Origin: Zizania palustris
Lineage: Eukaryota; Streptophyta; Magnoliopsida; Poales; Poaceae
Length of the DNA: 64,000 bases
Assembly: GCA_019279435.1 (NCBI GenBank)
Contig: JAAALK010000082.1
Coordinates: 19,435,116 to 19,499,115 of the forward strand
Reading direction: 5' to 3'
Below are positions 1 through 11,066 of this stretch, one piece after another (within the stretch, counting starts at the first letter, position 1; every line of letters begins with the position of its first letter). The notes beneath the pieces were generated by a model. That model saw nothing but the letters and a program-made list of their open reading frames with translations, did no database searches and was not told the origin of the DNA. Both the position numbers and the translations under genes were made by a program.

Positions 1-108
1 GGAAGCCGACCAGACCTGACCCTAGGACTTATATTAACCATATTTTCTTACAAACTGCTTACCTTCTCATCTTCCGAGATTTTCACAAAAACCTTCTCTC
101 TTTTGTAG

Positions 109-921
109 ATGCCGGTCCATACCATGAGCGGGACTCTTCGTGATGAGGCCGAATTCATCTGCGAGCTTCGCGTGCTCGTCGACTTCTTGGGGTTTCCCCA
201 TGAGCCTGCGTTCCATGGGATATTTCCCGATGCGAACGAGAGCTACTGCGAGGTCACGATTGTTATCCGCCCCTCCTCCACGCAGCCACCCTTCTACACC
301 CATGGAGTTGGAGGACCTTCGTTCGTGGTGGCCAGCCAGCGAGCCGCTCTTCAGTCCCTCGCCGAGCTTCGACTGGTCTATGACTGCCACCTCCACGACA
401 CCGTCTACCGCTTCATGCCCATGCGTACACCAGGGAGTCACCGCAGCATCTACGTCAGCCCCCTCACGCAGAGCAACTCCGCCATCACCCGCACGATGAG
501 ACTCTTGGAGGCCATGGACAACCTCCACACAGAGGCCGTCCTCGATGCAGACAGCCAGCACGACACCATCGACTTCTACCACCACACTTCGGAGAACCTG
601 ACCCGCGAGAATGCAGAGCTCCGTCGACGGCTTCAGCAGAACCCCCAGTTGACCCTCGAGGTGGAGGAATTGAGGCGTCAGAACGAGCTCCTACGCCAGG
701 GCGCCATGGTCAATACCCAGCTCCACCAGCAGCTCAAAGACTTGAAGAAGGATCTTGAGGAGATCGCACCTCTTCCGCCTCGCAAGAAGAAACCCCTTCA
801 GATCCCCACCGTGAGGCCCAAGAGGATCTCCCGCAGTGCTCCACCCGCCGGACCATCCAGCTCCTCGACCCCGACCGTCTCCCACGAGCCCGTGATCGAG
901 CCGTCCCCTGAGCTACCGTAG
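109..921 (+). CDS. Accessory ORF of a Ty3/gypsy retrotransposon (unknown function)
   Basis: A 270-codon uninterrupted frame beginning at an ATG just after a pyrimidine-rich leader. I do not recognise a catalytic domain. Residues about 1-140 form a globular region; residues about 170-225 are rich in Glu, Leu and Arg with heptad-like spacing and look like a coiled coil; the tail is basic (PPRKKK, PKRISR) and then Pro/Ser rich. No protease, RT or integrase motif is present. It lies upstream of a polypurine tract and an LTR-like start (about 1272-1320) in the same orientation, the usual place for accessory ORFs between pol and the 3' LTR of plant gypsy elements. It could alternatively be a host gene fragment captured by the element. 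The open frame suggests recent origin or selection; TE origin is inferred from context only. Confidence 0.5.
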   Translation: MPVHTMSGTLRDEAEFICELRVLVDFLGFPHEPAFHGIFPDANESYCEVTIVIRPSSTQPPFYTHGVGGPSFVVASQRAALQSLAELRLVYDCHLHDTVYRFMPMRTPGSHRSIYVSPLTQSNSAITRTMRLLEAMDNLHTEAVLDADSQHDTIDFYHHTSENLTRENAELRRRLQQNPQLTLEVEELRRQNELLRQGAMVNTQLHQQLKDLKKDLEEIAPLPPRKKKPLQIPTVRPKRISRSAPPAGPSSSSTPTVSHEPVIEPSPELP

Positions 922-1307
922 ACGTAGTTTTACGACTGATTGTTTTCTTGTACTTGCTTGTATTGCCACTCATGTCGAATATAAGACATGAGTGAAGATT
1001 AAATAAAAATAAACATAAATGTAATCGGAAGAACAATACATTTTGAAATAAAGCTTAATATCATTTCCCTAGACCTATTAGATCATAATCCCAATCTAAA
1101 GGAGAGAATCTACCTCTAATTTCAAGTCAACGTGATTCGTTCATCGCCGTTCTGCGAGATCAACTCCAATCATGAAGTCAAGACAAGTTGTCAAGAAAGC
1201 CCTAACTTAGCCAAGCCCAATCTATGAAAATATAGACTTGAAGCCTATCTTTAACCTTCTAGCCTTTCCGAATCTCGGGATGAGATTCTTGTTAAGGAGG
1301 TTAGGAT
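922..1307 (+). other. Non-coding 3' region of gypsy internal domain with a polypurine tract
   Basis: AT-rich untranslated stretch following the accessory ORF. Its end (about 1270-1307) reads as an imperfect repeat of 'gaatctcg-gatgagattct' followed by a purine run (aaggaggttaggat) directly before TGTAACG. The same arrangement recurs at 2493-2530, where it precedes the long LTR, so this is a polypurine tract plus LTR junction. I see no other gene in it. Confidence 0.5.
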
Positions 1308-1746
1308 TGTAACGCCTTGAAGTTTTGTCACACGTTAAAAAAAAGTAATTAACAAATAAATTGCAAGAAAATGACTCAGTAAAAATCAAGAAAAAGGAAA
1401 GCTAAAATACAAGCCTAAAAATTTCAATTAGCCAGAGTATTTTCCTAAAAATTCTCCTAAGCACTAAATTGCATTCCAAAAATTTTCTGGAAATTTTGGT
1501 ACTAAGGAATTCAATAAGATATAATCAACACCACTTCATCTTAAACCTCTAACAATAATTAATAAAATACATTACAACATGAATGTTGAGTGAATAAAAT
1601 ACATGATAAATCATTAAAAATAATATAAGGCATGAGTGTGCAAGTTGATAAGGAAATAAAATAAAATGTGTAAGCATCTAGTTCCAATTATTCATCTTAG
1701 GCAATAAAATCAGTAACAATTTCCCCTTAACTATTGGCACTTTCAA
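1308..1746 (+). repeat. Truncated LTR-like segment (starts TGTAAC)
   Basis: Begins with TGTAACG right after a polypurine tract, as does the long LTR at 2528 (TGTAACAG). It is AT rich with repeated aataaaata-type words and no reading frame. It runs directly into the gag start at 1747. Only about 440 bp remain, and no primer-binding site or TATA box is obvious, so it is either a truncated LTR of a related element or a rearranged leader. The right end is not defined by sequence. Confidence 0.35.
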
Positions 1747-2454
1747 TTGGAACCCTTCAACTTCAGGATGGCCAATAACCAAGGATCAGAAGCTCCACAC
1801 GATGGAAACACCTCAGGCAATCTGCCTCAGTGGGGTGCACCTGGACATCAGCAGACCCCTGTTGTCTATCATCCCACACTTGCGGAGATGATGACAAAAC
1901 AGAACCAACTGATCGCCACGCTGCTTACCCAGATGCAACAACAACAGAAGCAGATGCAAGAGCAGTAGGCGCAGTTGTTCCGTCTCCAACAACACCAACA
2001 AGAGCTCTCCCTTCAGTTAATCTGCGAGGACTTCGCCAACTTTCAGAGATTGGTGAACGAAGCAATTATACCATAAACCAGAGTGATACCACCTCAAGCC
2101 CCAACCCCTGCCAAGCCACGAACCACCCTCGGAGGGCCAAGCACAGACATCCCACCCCAAGCACCGCCAGCCAGAAGGACACCAGCACAAGCTACCGAAT
2201 ACAAGAGGGACAGGAACAGCAAGCCGATTGTGTGTTTCAACTGTCGCCAAGGAGGCCACTACGCCAACAAGTGCCCTTACCCCAAACGGCCGCCATCCTC
2301 CATTCCAAACCCAGAAGGACATACCCTAGATCACCACAAAGAGAACCCAGATACAACCGAAGACACCCCCAAGATGATCTCAACCAACCCAGTTCCGGAG
2401 GTCACTTTGCCTATTTCTGATGTAGCACCATCTCCGAATCCGGAACACCAGTAG
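1747..2454 (+). pseudogene. Broken gag of a chromovirus-like gypsy element (CCHC zinc knuckle)
   Basis: Gag binds and packages element RNA. The frame starts near 1747 with a Gln-rich N-terminal part (methionine- and glutamine-rich, about residues 55-75) and is closed by TAG at 1966-1968. The same frame continues through a second nonsense codon (TAA, about 2074) and then stays open from 2083 to the stop at 2452-2454. A classical knuckle C-x2-C-x4-H-x4-C (CFNCRQGGHYANKC) lies at about 2233-2272. The capsid core normally found between the N-terminal part and the knuckle appears to be missing, and no pol follows: the next thing downstream is the polypurine tract at about 2500. This is therefore an internally deleted, non-functional gag. 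Confidence 0.75.
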
Positions 2455-2489
2455 AACTCAGTCCCTTAGTTTTCCCGAGGTTCGCTTCG

Positions 2490-2527
2490 AATCTCGAGGA
2501 CGAGATTCTCTGTAAGGGGGATAGGAT
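2490..2527 (+). other. Polypurine tract before the 3' LTR
   Basis: An imperfect inverted repeat (aatctcgagg/acgagatt) followed by the purine-rich run gtaagggggatagga, immediately upstream of the LTR start TGTAACAG. This is the plus-strand priming site of Ty3/gypsy reverse transcription and fixes the LTR boundary and orientation. Confidence 0.7.
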
Positions 2528-5500
2528 TGTAACAGCCCCAAAATTAAAAGGGAATAAAATAAAGGAAAAATAATATTAAATGAATTTCTGAATTTTGTTA
2601 TTAAAGAAAATCCTAAAAGAACCCTATTAAAGCCAAACATAGGTAAATATTCAAAATTTGGACTTGAAAATTTTATGAGATAAACTAGAGGCCAAGACAT
2701 ATTTTTGAGAATTTTTACAAAATTTTAGAAACAGTGCTTCAAGCCTTAATCAAATAATTGATATTCTGGAATTATTTTAATTGAAAAATGAATTTTAAAT
2801 CTTGATGGGCCGAAACCCTGAATTCTCCTCCAAAGGCCTTTCGGCCCAGCCCAGTCCAATCCCTCTCGCAGACAGGCGGGGCCAGCCTGTCGACGCTTCC
2901 TCTCTCCTCCCCGCGCCCACGTACGGATTGGCCCACCTGTCGGTCACTTGCGCGCGCGCCTAGCCATTGCCCTCCCTGGCCCACTTGTCGGCGCCGAAGC
3001 CCCCTCACTCTCGCGCCTGGCCGGTCCCACTTGGCAGCCGCTCGCGTTTCCTCCCTCTCTCTGCCAAGCCTGGCCCGCCAGTCAGCCGATTCCATTTCCC
3101 TCGGACTATGACAGGTGGGACCCACCTGTCATATCCTTCTTCCCCGAAGGAAGGGGGCGATCCCCTTCCATACCGACGCCACCCCCTTCCGTATTCAGCC
3201 GCCGGCCGCCATATCTCACCAAAATGGCCCCGGATCTACTTTCCCCTCTCGTCGGCGATCCCATTCCACCCAAGATCGACGCGATTTCGCCCTTTTGGAA
3301 GCCTATCCGAGAAGCATGGAAGCTCGCCAGCGAGGCATGGGTTCCCTCTTCGGGTTTCCTTCTTTTCCCCTTCCATTTTTATCGCCGGCGACCCCTATAA
3401 AGAGCCTAGCCTCGCCACAACCCGAGCACACCACCAGGACCCTAGCCATCGCAATCCCGAAGGCCGCCACCCCTCTTATTTCGGTTTTCCTCTGCTCGCA
3501 CTCTGGCGGCCCCTCGCCAGCGCTCCGGGCCATCGCCGTCCTCGCCGAGGCCACCGTCGCGACCGCTGTCACACACCCTCCCTCGTCCCCACCTCCGTTG
3601 GGCCAAATCACTGCCTGATCGCCGCGCCGTCGTCGAACCCGAAAGCTTCGCCGCTTTCTCCTCGCCGCCGGTCGCCACCAGTCCATCGCCGTCGCCACCT
3701 CCGGTACGGGTGCACTCCCCTCCCTATCCTCTTTCCATTTTCGCCGTCACCGAGGGCATTGGGCCGCCGCACGACATCGCCGGAGCTCGCCGCCGCTCGG
3801 CCGGAGCTGGGGACGAAGGGCTTAGCCTTCCCCGTGCCGCGAGTGTGCCGGATGGCACCACGGCCCTACGATCCGGATCGGATGGCCCAGATTAGATCCC
3901 CTCGGGACTTAATCCGAGCCGTCGATCGGTGCCCAAGGGGTATCATGGAGTCTGGGCCGTTGGATCTCACTTAAACTCCCCGCCCAGCCACAGATCGTTG
4001 GATCTGGATCCAATGGTCCAGATCCGATCGGCCCACGCGCACAGTGCGCGGGTCCATGGTGGACTTGGCTCACCGTGGACCCTCGCAGGTTTTCTGGATT
4101 AAATAAAATACAGAAATTAGTTTAAACTTTAAAAATTCATATCTTGCTCAAATTAACTCCAAAATTCACCATTTTGATTCTAGAAAATTTGTCTTTTCAT
4201 CCTCTACACTTTTATGCAATAAAAACAATATGTTTATTTGGCACAAAATGATCTTATTAAATAATAAAGAAAAGACCCCTTTAGGATTTAATTAATATTC
4301 CAATTAAATAATTCAAAAAAACTCTTAAAAATTTATATATTAATTTTAGATGAAATATTGACTCCAGTACACTGTTTATAAGCCAATAAAGATATGATAA
4401 TTCATTTTGCTCATTTTAATCTACTAAACCACATTTCCAAGGCCCTTTAAAATAAATGATTAATTCATATAATGGAAATACAACACTTTACAAAAATATC
4501 ATGAAAAATTATATAATAAATTCAGAGGACTTAATGACTTTATTCTACTAGTTTAATGCAACAAAAATAACATGTTCACTTTGCCCACTTTAATCTATTA
4601 ATTAATATTGCAAAAGCCCTTGTAGGATAATTAAGTAATTCATATAATAGAAGTTAAACACTTTATAAAAATGTCATGACAACTTATATAATAACTTCAG
4701 AAAACCTAACAACTTAAGTTCACTATTTTTAATACAATAAAAATAGAATATTCATTTTGCCCACTTTGTTCCATTAAATCATATTACACAAAGCCCTTTT
4801 TAATAGTAAAGATCCATACTTTATGAAATTATCTTAAAGCTATATAACAAACTTCAGAAGACTCAATAATTTAAAGTCACTATTTTTGATACCATAAAAA
4901 CATCAAGGCTAAGTTATACCTCTCTAGTTCATCTCTAAAAAGGGGAAGTAAAAACCCCTAGGAAAAATAAATTACATCAAGTCATAAATTCAGAAATCTC
5001 ATTAGGAATCAACCTTAAATATTTAAGTAACAATTCCCTAGAATGTAAGACTCTATCTCCCTTACTTAAATCCAACAACGACTTGTATGCTTGTATGCTT
5101 GATTTTGGATTGTTTATTGAATGTTGTGTTTACTTTTCCGTATTGAGAAGACTACGACGTCGTCGAAGATCCGGAGTTCTATCCCGAGGTTCCACCTTCA
5201 CCCTTTGCTGAGCAAGGCAAGTCATCGACCACCTCTGTTGAAATAGTTGACCATCATTGAGCCCATGTTTTAATAAATATCGCTATAACTCATAGGTTAA
5301 TATTGCATTAGTCCAATAATCAAGCCTTACACTTATAATTATTAGATCCCCGTCCTTATGTGCAAACCCAAGCCATGCTTATTGAGCCTTAACTCCTTGT
5401 CACTCTACAAATATTATATTAGCTAGTGCCCAATGTACCGGCACAACTGCTATAGGATAAAAAGAATGAGTCGTAGATAGATGGATCATGCCCGTTATTC

Positions 5501-6520
5501 TTGTCTCTGGACTCTGTTGGAGTAGGCTAGGTTATAAGTATGGTGGGTTCCGGGTGCAAGCTCGGCAACTGGTTGGTCGCACCCGGGGCACTATAAGGAC
5601 CGGTCTGCGGGATCTGTTGCAAAGCACTTCCGTACCAACCACAAGTCTAATGGGTAAGTCCTAACTGGAAGTGTGGAACACTCCGTCTCTCGGCACCATA
5701 GTGGAGGGGGCAAGGGGCAAGCCTGCGGGCGACTTGTACCAAAGGAGGCTCAAGGGGGGGTATGGTGGGGCACCGACGCGTCGGGACACCATATGAAACC
5801 TATAAGAGGGTGCTGTTGATTCGGAGAGGACCATATGGAAGGTTTTGGTACGAGTTCCCGTGAAATGGGTCATCTCGTTACACTTCGGTGTAAGTGATGA
5901 GGGCGTGCCTTGTGGGTACAGTGGTACATCTCTGATCAGAGTAATTTAATCTTTTCAAAAAGCCGAGCCCACGGTCAAGGGCGGGTTGTGTGACTACTCG
6001 CAGTTGGTTTACAAATGTTTGAATGATTATTCATGGCATGTAAGGACTGTTGTGCGAGGAGGTAAAACGTATTCCTCGAGTTAGAAGATGATGATGCATA
6101 CACATGTTTACTTTTCCGTACTAATAAATTGCTCACATTTAATGCTTTACAAATATGCTGCTTCCGCAAAACTAGCCACTATCTCCCTTGCTATTATCTT
6201 GCATTATATTTGCATTTGGTGGCTTGCTGAGTACATCTGTACTCACCCCGTTGACTTACACCATCAGAGCCCGTCTACTACGAGAAGAAAGAAGGTCTGG
6301 AGTAGCGACTCAGTCAAGGCGAGACTGGAAGGAGGCGTTCATCTAGGACCCTTGATTTTATTAGTTTCTCTTCATCTTTATTCACTTTTTTATTAATGCG
6401 GTCTACGAACCGTGAATGATTGCCCGTCTTGTACGTGGTCGTGTGATGAACGTCTTGGTTTATTGATTTTCTCTGGAATTTCAATAAAAGTCCTGATTTA
6501 TTAAATCGGGGCGCGACACA
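2528..6520 (+). repeat. 3' LTR of a Tekay-type Ty3/gypsy element (about 4 kb)
   Basis: Starts TGTAACAGCC after a polypurine tract and ends near GCGCGACACA, after which the sequence changes abruptly to the accessory ORF of another element. About 3,993 bp, typical of the very long LTRs of grass Tekay/Del chromoviruses. The first part is AT rich. A GC-rich promoter/leader block occupies about 2800-4080 with a TATA box (CTATAAAGAG) near 3397. The rest is AT rich with short direct repeats of about 150-180 bp around 4380-4880 (each has a 'tttgcccactttaatct..attaa'-like core). Open frames in the GC-rich block do not look coding. The matching 5' LTR lies outside the window. Confidence 0.75.
3396..3406 (+). 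promoter_or_regulatory. TATA box of the Tekay-type LTR promoter
   Basis: CCTATAAAGAG sits at the 3' side of a GC-rich, CpG-rich block, about 870 bp into the LTR. This is the expected U3/R boundary position. Transcription start would lie roughly 30 bp downstream; not verifiable here. Confidence 0.5.
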
Positions 6521-8620
6521 TGGCCTCTCTCCCTCCAGAGCGCCAATTAGGGGCCACCTTCGGAGATGTCCTCCGGCCTACTCGGTATGTCCTGCTTCTT
6601 TTCCTCTACAATGAGTAAATCATAACTCGCGTGGTTAGTTGAAATACTAAGCATACCTCTGGACCTTGTAGGGTCATGCGTCGTTAAAACTCCATAGCAG
6701 GTGGCCCGGGTCATTGAGAAAATCCTCAGGGCCCCTACTCCGGTGGAGCGCAAGCGGAGGGTGGAGCTCATGGGTCTTGGGAATGGTTTAACCGTGTGTG
6801 GAGCGCCCTATGGCTCAAGACTCCACGCCTTCTGGATGTCGATCTGCTAGACCAGGCTCTGAAGAAGAGGAAGGCAGACCCCAGTCTGGCAGGGCCCTTG
6901 AAGCATCCTGCGAAGAAGATGTCAATGGGGCCAAAACACCTTTCCCCCGCCTCTTCGTCTATCCTTGCCTTAGAGGAGGGAACTTCGAGCGGGGGAGTGG
7001 TGGTTGAGCTAGACGCCCCAGCTCCGGGTCTTGGCATTTCCAAGCTGAACCAAGCCATGGATGGTGATGACGCCATCGAGGCTTCAGCCTCAGAAGAGTC
7101 ATCTCGACTTCCCGCGGGAGCGGAAATGGAGGGAGGTGACACGGGGGTAAGGGTGACCCAACAAATAGTTTCACCTCCAGGTGAAGCGTCTGAAGGGGCC
7201 CCAACTAATTCCCATGGGAGTCCCGGAGGGGACAGCTTGGCCCTTGGAGGCCTGGCTGATCCCCTAGCGGAAGTGGTGGGGATCGCCAATGTTGCAGCCG
7301 AGCTTACCACTGCGCAGGGTTGATCCCCGGTGAATTCGATGGACGAGTTATTCTACCGAGCCCAGTCTCTGGCGGCCATTCACTCTTAGGACCCCTCGCC
7401 CGAGGGAGTCAGCGAAGGTAGAAGGATCCGCTCAAGTTGCCCTTTAGATTCTATAGATCTTATTCCTCCATTGTTACTTACTTACTTATATTCGCTCATG
7501 AGAAGGTGCTTTAGACCGGGGCTCCACTCCTCCGCCCCTGCCTCCTTGAGATGATACCGAGGCGAGGCCTAGGGCCGCCGTTGAGGTGGTGGAAGTTTTG
7601 GCGTCCGACGAGGAGGTAAACTCGAGGAGGGCCCGAAGGGATGCCGCTCCGTAGACCGAGATTCCTCCAGTCGGGGAGCTCAGTCGCGTGCTCGTGCGTG
7701 CCCCTCCTAGTCCCATTTGTAGGGGCCGATTCTGAGTTCGGAGCGCGGATGGTAGCTCTTCACTAGGCTTACCTGAGCCTGAGGAGCACTGATCTGGTGT
7801 CGGAGGTCGGCCAGTCGGATGGGGCCGACCTAAACCTTGCCATCGAGAGTGCGGCGATCTAGGTAAGCATTCCCGGGTGTTTCCTAGTGTGCCCCTCTCC
7901 TAATTTTTTATCTAACCTTCTTGCTCGCTCTCGTGGATAGTTCATTGTCTTGGCCCAAGTGTCTTTGGTATCCCTTTCTGCGGAGTGAAGTCGCCATGAC
8001 CGCGAGGTCGCGAGGCTCCGCGAGGTTGCGAGGCTCCACGAGCACACTGAGGCGACCGAAGAGGCAACACGGGAGCTCAGGGCCGAACGGGAGGCTCTAG
8101 CTGCCAAGAGAACGAAGCTCCAAGAGCAGGCTACTGAAGTCGAAAGGATTCAGGTGCTGGAGATGGAGGTCGTCAGCCTCCAGGATCAGGCCGCTGAGAT
8201 TGGAGAGCTTCGGACTCGGGCTGCTGAAGTTGAAGCACTCTAGCCCCAAGTCACCAAGGTCGAAGAGCTTCGCGTGAAGGCGGTCGATGCCAAGGCCCTC
8301 AAGGTCTAGAGGATCAAGCTAGAGCAGACGATCGAAGATCTCCTGGCCAAAAACGAAGCAGCCATGGAGTCCTTGGCGCAGGGCGAGAAGGCGACAATTG
8401 GCGCTGTGGGGGCTCTTCGAGGTGTCTTGGAGCGCTTCGGGACGTAGAGTTGGGTCCCGGTGAGTCGGAGTCCGTAGATTAGCCTCTGCGCACTTGGGCG
8501 CAACTTCAAGAAGATCAGAGGACTTGGAGAGCTCTAAAGAAGGCGGAGAAGAAGCGTTCTACAAGAGTGGATCTTGCAGCCCCTAGAGCTCCGAGGATGT
8601 AAGTCGGAGAGAGCTCTCAA
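6521..8620 (+). pseudogene. Antisense accessory ORF of a Tat-lineage gypsy element ('putative gypsy type transposon' family)
   Basis: Degenerate coding sequence split by several stops and frameshifts. The clearest open part is 6796-7323, with Lys-rich and acidic/Ser/Gly-rich low-complexity protein. From about 8060 to 8320 the plus strand encodes Glu/Ala/Leu-rich repeats (e.g. ELRAEREALAAKR) typical of the coiled-coil C-terminal half of the large accessory ORF that grass Tat/Ogre-lineage elements carry antisense to gag-pol. The flanking gag and LTR (9227-10423) are on the minus strand, as expected for that arrangement. Its 5' end is cut by the insertion of the Tekay-type element at 6520. Family assignment is by resemblance; breakage is seen directly. 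Confidence 0.55.
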
Positions 8621-8911
8621 AATCGGGCCATCCTGTAGGACCGGAAAGGCTTCTGGTTCCTACTTGGCTTAGATACCGACTTCTCTTAGGGCCTCGAATC
8701 CTGCTTCGAGCTATAATTGAAACTTATTTCATTTTAATAAAATTGGGATTCCGCTTGCTTCTAGTGTTTACTATTATTTAGGAAACTTTAGCCGCTCTGA
8801 ACTTACTCCTCCCGCCCCTCCTTGCGGGTAGGCGGATTGTCGGCTTCGCGCAACTTGCCATTGACATTCAGAGCGGAAGTTTAGGACATGTAGGGTGGGT
8901 GTCTTTGTCTT
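8621..8911. other. Spacer inside the Tat relic, no gene seen
   Basis: Non-coding sequence between the accessory-ORF remnant and the 35-bp minisatellite. It contains a T-rich stretch and a GC-rich tract (ctcccgcccctccttgcggg) but no supported feature. Confidence 0.4.
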
Positions 8912-9226
8912 GGATGCTTTGAGTCGGGGCTAAGAATCCGTATTATGGATGCTTCGAGCCGGGGCTTGGAATCCATAGTTTGGATGCTTCGAGCCGAGGA
9001 TCAGAATCCGTAGTTTGGATGCTTCGAGCCGGGGCTCAGAATCCATAGTTTGGATGCTTCGAGTTGGGGCTCGGAATCTACAGTTTGGATGCTTCAAGCC
9101 TAGGCTTGGAATCCGCATTTTGGATGCTTCGAGCCGACGCTCAGAAACTGTAGTTTGGATGCTTCGAGCTGGGGCTTAGAATCCATAGCTTGGATTCTTC
9201 GATTCGGGGCTCGGAATCCGTAGTTT
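8912..9226. repeat. 35-bp minisatellite, nine tandem units
   Basis: Nine head-to-tail units of exactly 35 bp. Unit starts (GGATGCTTCGAG) fall at 8912, 8947, 8982, 9017, 9052, 9087, 9122, 9157 and 9192. The core is GGATGCTTCGAGCCGGGGCT followed by a variable cagaatccatagttt-like half. Units differ by a few substitutions but show no indels. The period is not a multiple of three, so it is unlikely to be protein coding. It lies within the minus-strand Tat relic between the antisense accessory ORF and gag. Tandem repeats in the untranslated parts of Tat/Ogre elements are a known source of plant satellites. Confidence 0.92.
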
Positions 9227-9660
9227 GCAGGCTCCGGTAGTCGCACCATGGCCACCTGCCGCCGTTGCGCAAGCTCGTCTCTCAGTCGAGCATTTTCAGC
9301 GGCCAATGCATCAGCCTAGCTCATGCTGCCTCTGGAGTTCATCTCCGGATCTCGCGAGTAAACAAAGTCAGTCCGGAGGACCATGGTCGGGCGATCGCTC
9401 GGAGGGTGGAGCCCGGCTAGCCCCTCCTAGGTGATTGCTGGATTTTCCGCCGATGGCCACGCTGAGTCGGAGAGGTCTTGGGACCTTGGCACCGCCTCCA
9501 GAACTCGGTCTCAGGCGGTCTCTGTTACCGCAGGAGGAGGGCTAGCGGGAGCGGTGTCCTGCCTCGAGGTCCGAGTGGACCTTCGGAGGGGGACCATGCT
9601 GGCGCCCTTCTTAGACGACATGTTTCTTCTCGAATGTGAAATGGAGAGGATGTTAGCTTC
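9227..9660 (-). pseudogene. Gag N-terminal remnant of Tat-lineage gypsy element A
   Basis: On the minus strand, about 9400-9230 encodes a segment aligning with the gag N-terminus of element B (24331-24603): both have a TDFV-SRDPE motif followed by a heptad-rich helix (here AENARLRDELAQ). An in-frame stop interrupts it. Capsid and pol are absent, so nearly all of the internal region was deleted. The remnant lies just inside the primer-binding site and 5' LTR of element A. Confidence 0.5.
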
Positions 9661-9672
9661 TTGAACTAAGAT

Positions 9673-9691
9673 CCCCACGGATGACGCCAAC
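9673..9691 (-). other. Primer-binding site of element A
   Basis: Read on the minus strand, TTGGCGTCATCCGTGGGGAT directly follows the LTR end. It closely resembles the TGGCGCC-x-TCxGTGGGG site used by Tat/Athila-lineage elements, commonly attributed to tRNA-Asp. The same motif occurs next to element B's LTR. Confidence 0.6.
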
Positions 9692-10423
9692 TGCTAGCGT
9701 AAAAGATTACGTCGACAGGTTTGAGGAAACTAGGTTATGGTGGAAAGCTTTTCTCAAAGGTTGTATTCTTGGATCTGGAGTTCTATCTTCCGTACAACAT
9801 TGGGGAGAGGGTATTTATAATGGAGCCCTGCACAGGACCCATACCCTCTCAGCCCCTATTCTTTCTTTAGACTTACAATCCCCATACTCCTACTAGTAGT
9901 GATACAGTTATAACGAATCTACCAGTCATTTAGTGACATGGCTATAGTACCGGGCATGACGGCTTACATGTGCGGTCCTGTCGTACACCTAACCAGACTC
10001 GACCGCTACCAACCCGCACATCATGCCCATAAGGACTACTTGACGTCTCCTCCGACGCACTCCGACTTTAGCGGACGACGTCTTTCCTCGACCAGCTCCG
10101 GGGAGCCCCTCCGGAGCCTTGGTGTGGTCGCCCTCAGAGTCATCTTCTAACGGCCTCTAGCCTTCGGGGGCTTCGCTTCGGATCCTCAGGCGGGAGGCCG
10201 AAGGGCTCGGGACCGAAGGCCTCTAGTTTGGGATGGGGGCCGCCCTAGGCCTCGCTTCAACCCAAGAGCATGATCCTCTGTGAGGTCGGATTCGACCTTG
10301 AGCTTAACTGAAGTGTCCTACACCCATCACCGTACTGCTCTTCAGCCCACGGGGCCATAGGCCGGGGCTTCCGCAATGATCGTCAACCTTCTCGGAGTAT
10401 TGCTGGGATTTTCTCCCCCAACA
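9692..10423 (-). repeat. 5' LTR of Tat-lineage element A
   Basis: About 732 bp, bounded on the minus strand by TGTTGGGGGAGAAAAT at 10423 and by a CA end at 9692 adjoining the primer-binding site. A minus-strand TATA box (ATTATAAATACC) lies at about 9808-9820. The LTR start closely matches that of element B (TGTTGGGGGAAAATAC at 25433). It is inserted in the RNase H region of another gypsy element (10424-11066). Confidence 0.7.
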
Positions 10424-11066
10424 ACAACACATTTCAACAATATTGCTTTCTCCTTCGGGATAACCGATTGGCAGCATCTCTATCTTGAGGGACCTTGGAG
10501 GTGAGGATGAAATCGATCAGCGGTTGGCGTCAGTCTTCTTCTTTGTTAGTGATGATCATGACAGTCATATCAGCCTTGTCTTTCGGACACCACTGATATT
10601 CATTCTTGATGGATGGTCTCGAGAGTTCTTGGAGAAAAGTTCCTTTGGGAATCATCATCTTGGACGACCTGAGCCTTGCTAGCAAGTCGACAACTGAGTT
10701 CTTATCCCGAGGGACATGATGGAACTCTAGGCCATCAAACTTTCCTTCCAACTTGCAGATATCCTAGCAATAAGCATCCATTTTGTCATTGATGCAGGAC
10801 CAGTCCTTGTTCACCTAGCTATTCACCAATTTTGAGTCTCCGTACACCATGAGCCGTCTGATCTCGAGGGAGATAGCAAGGTGGAGACCATGAAGAAGAG
10901 CTTCATATTCTGTTGCATTGTTTGACGCGGTGAAGGACAAGTAGAGAACATACTTCAAGTCTTTCACCATGGGGGGACATCATAAGTATCCTGGCCCCGC
11001 TCCTTCGAGGCTAAGAGATCCATAGAAGTGGAGGGTCCAAAATCCTGAATGATGTCTTCAGGCCAT
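10424..11066 (-). pseudogene. RNase H region of a gypsy pol (element C, fragment)
   Basis: The minus strand encodes pieces of a retroviral-type RNase H and its C-terminal linker. Near 11040-10980 there is a WTLHFYGSLSLEGAGPG-like start; residues around 10930-10850 resemble the 'NATEYEALLHGL.LA' and 'D.KLV' blocks of this fold; at 10751-10530 comes an uninterrupted linker with FHHVPRDKNSVVDLLARL. Frames shift and stops occur between them, so it is dead. It is flanked by the LTR of element A at 10423 and the LTR of element D at about 11067. Orientation and subtype fit the gag and LTR at 25434-27366, so both may belong to one element split by later insertions. Confidence 0.6.

Noticed and set aside
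2948..3974. Long open frames (up to 335 codons) in the GC-rich part of the Tekay-type LTR
   Set aside because: Overlapping frames on both strands, Pro/Arg/Ser-rich low-complexity translation, and position within the LTR promoter/leader indicate GC-driven chance frames.
8912..9226. Possible CRISPR-like array
   Set aside because: Units are directly adjacent without unique spacers, and the context is a plant retrotransposon; it is a minisatellite.
9681..10150. Short plus-strand frames in the LTR of element A
   Set aside because: They lie in an LTR defined on the minus strand and show no protein similarity.
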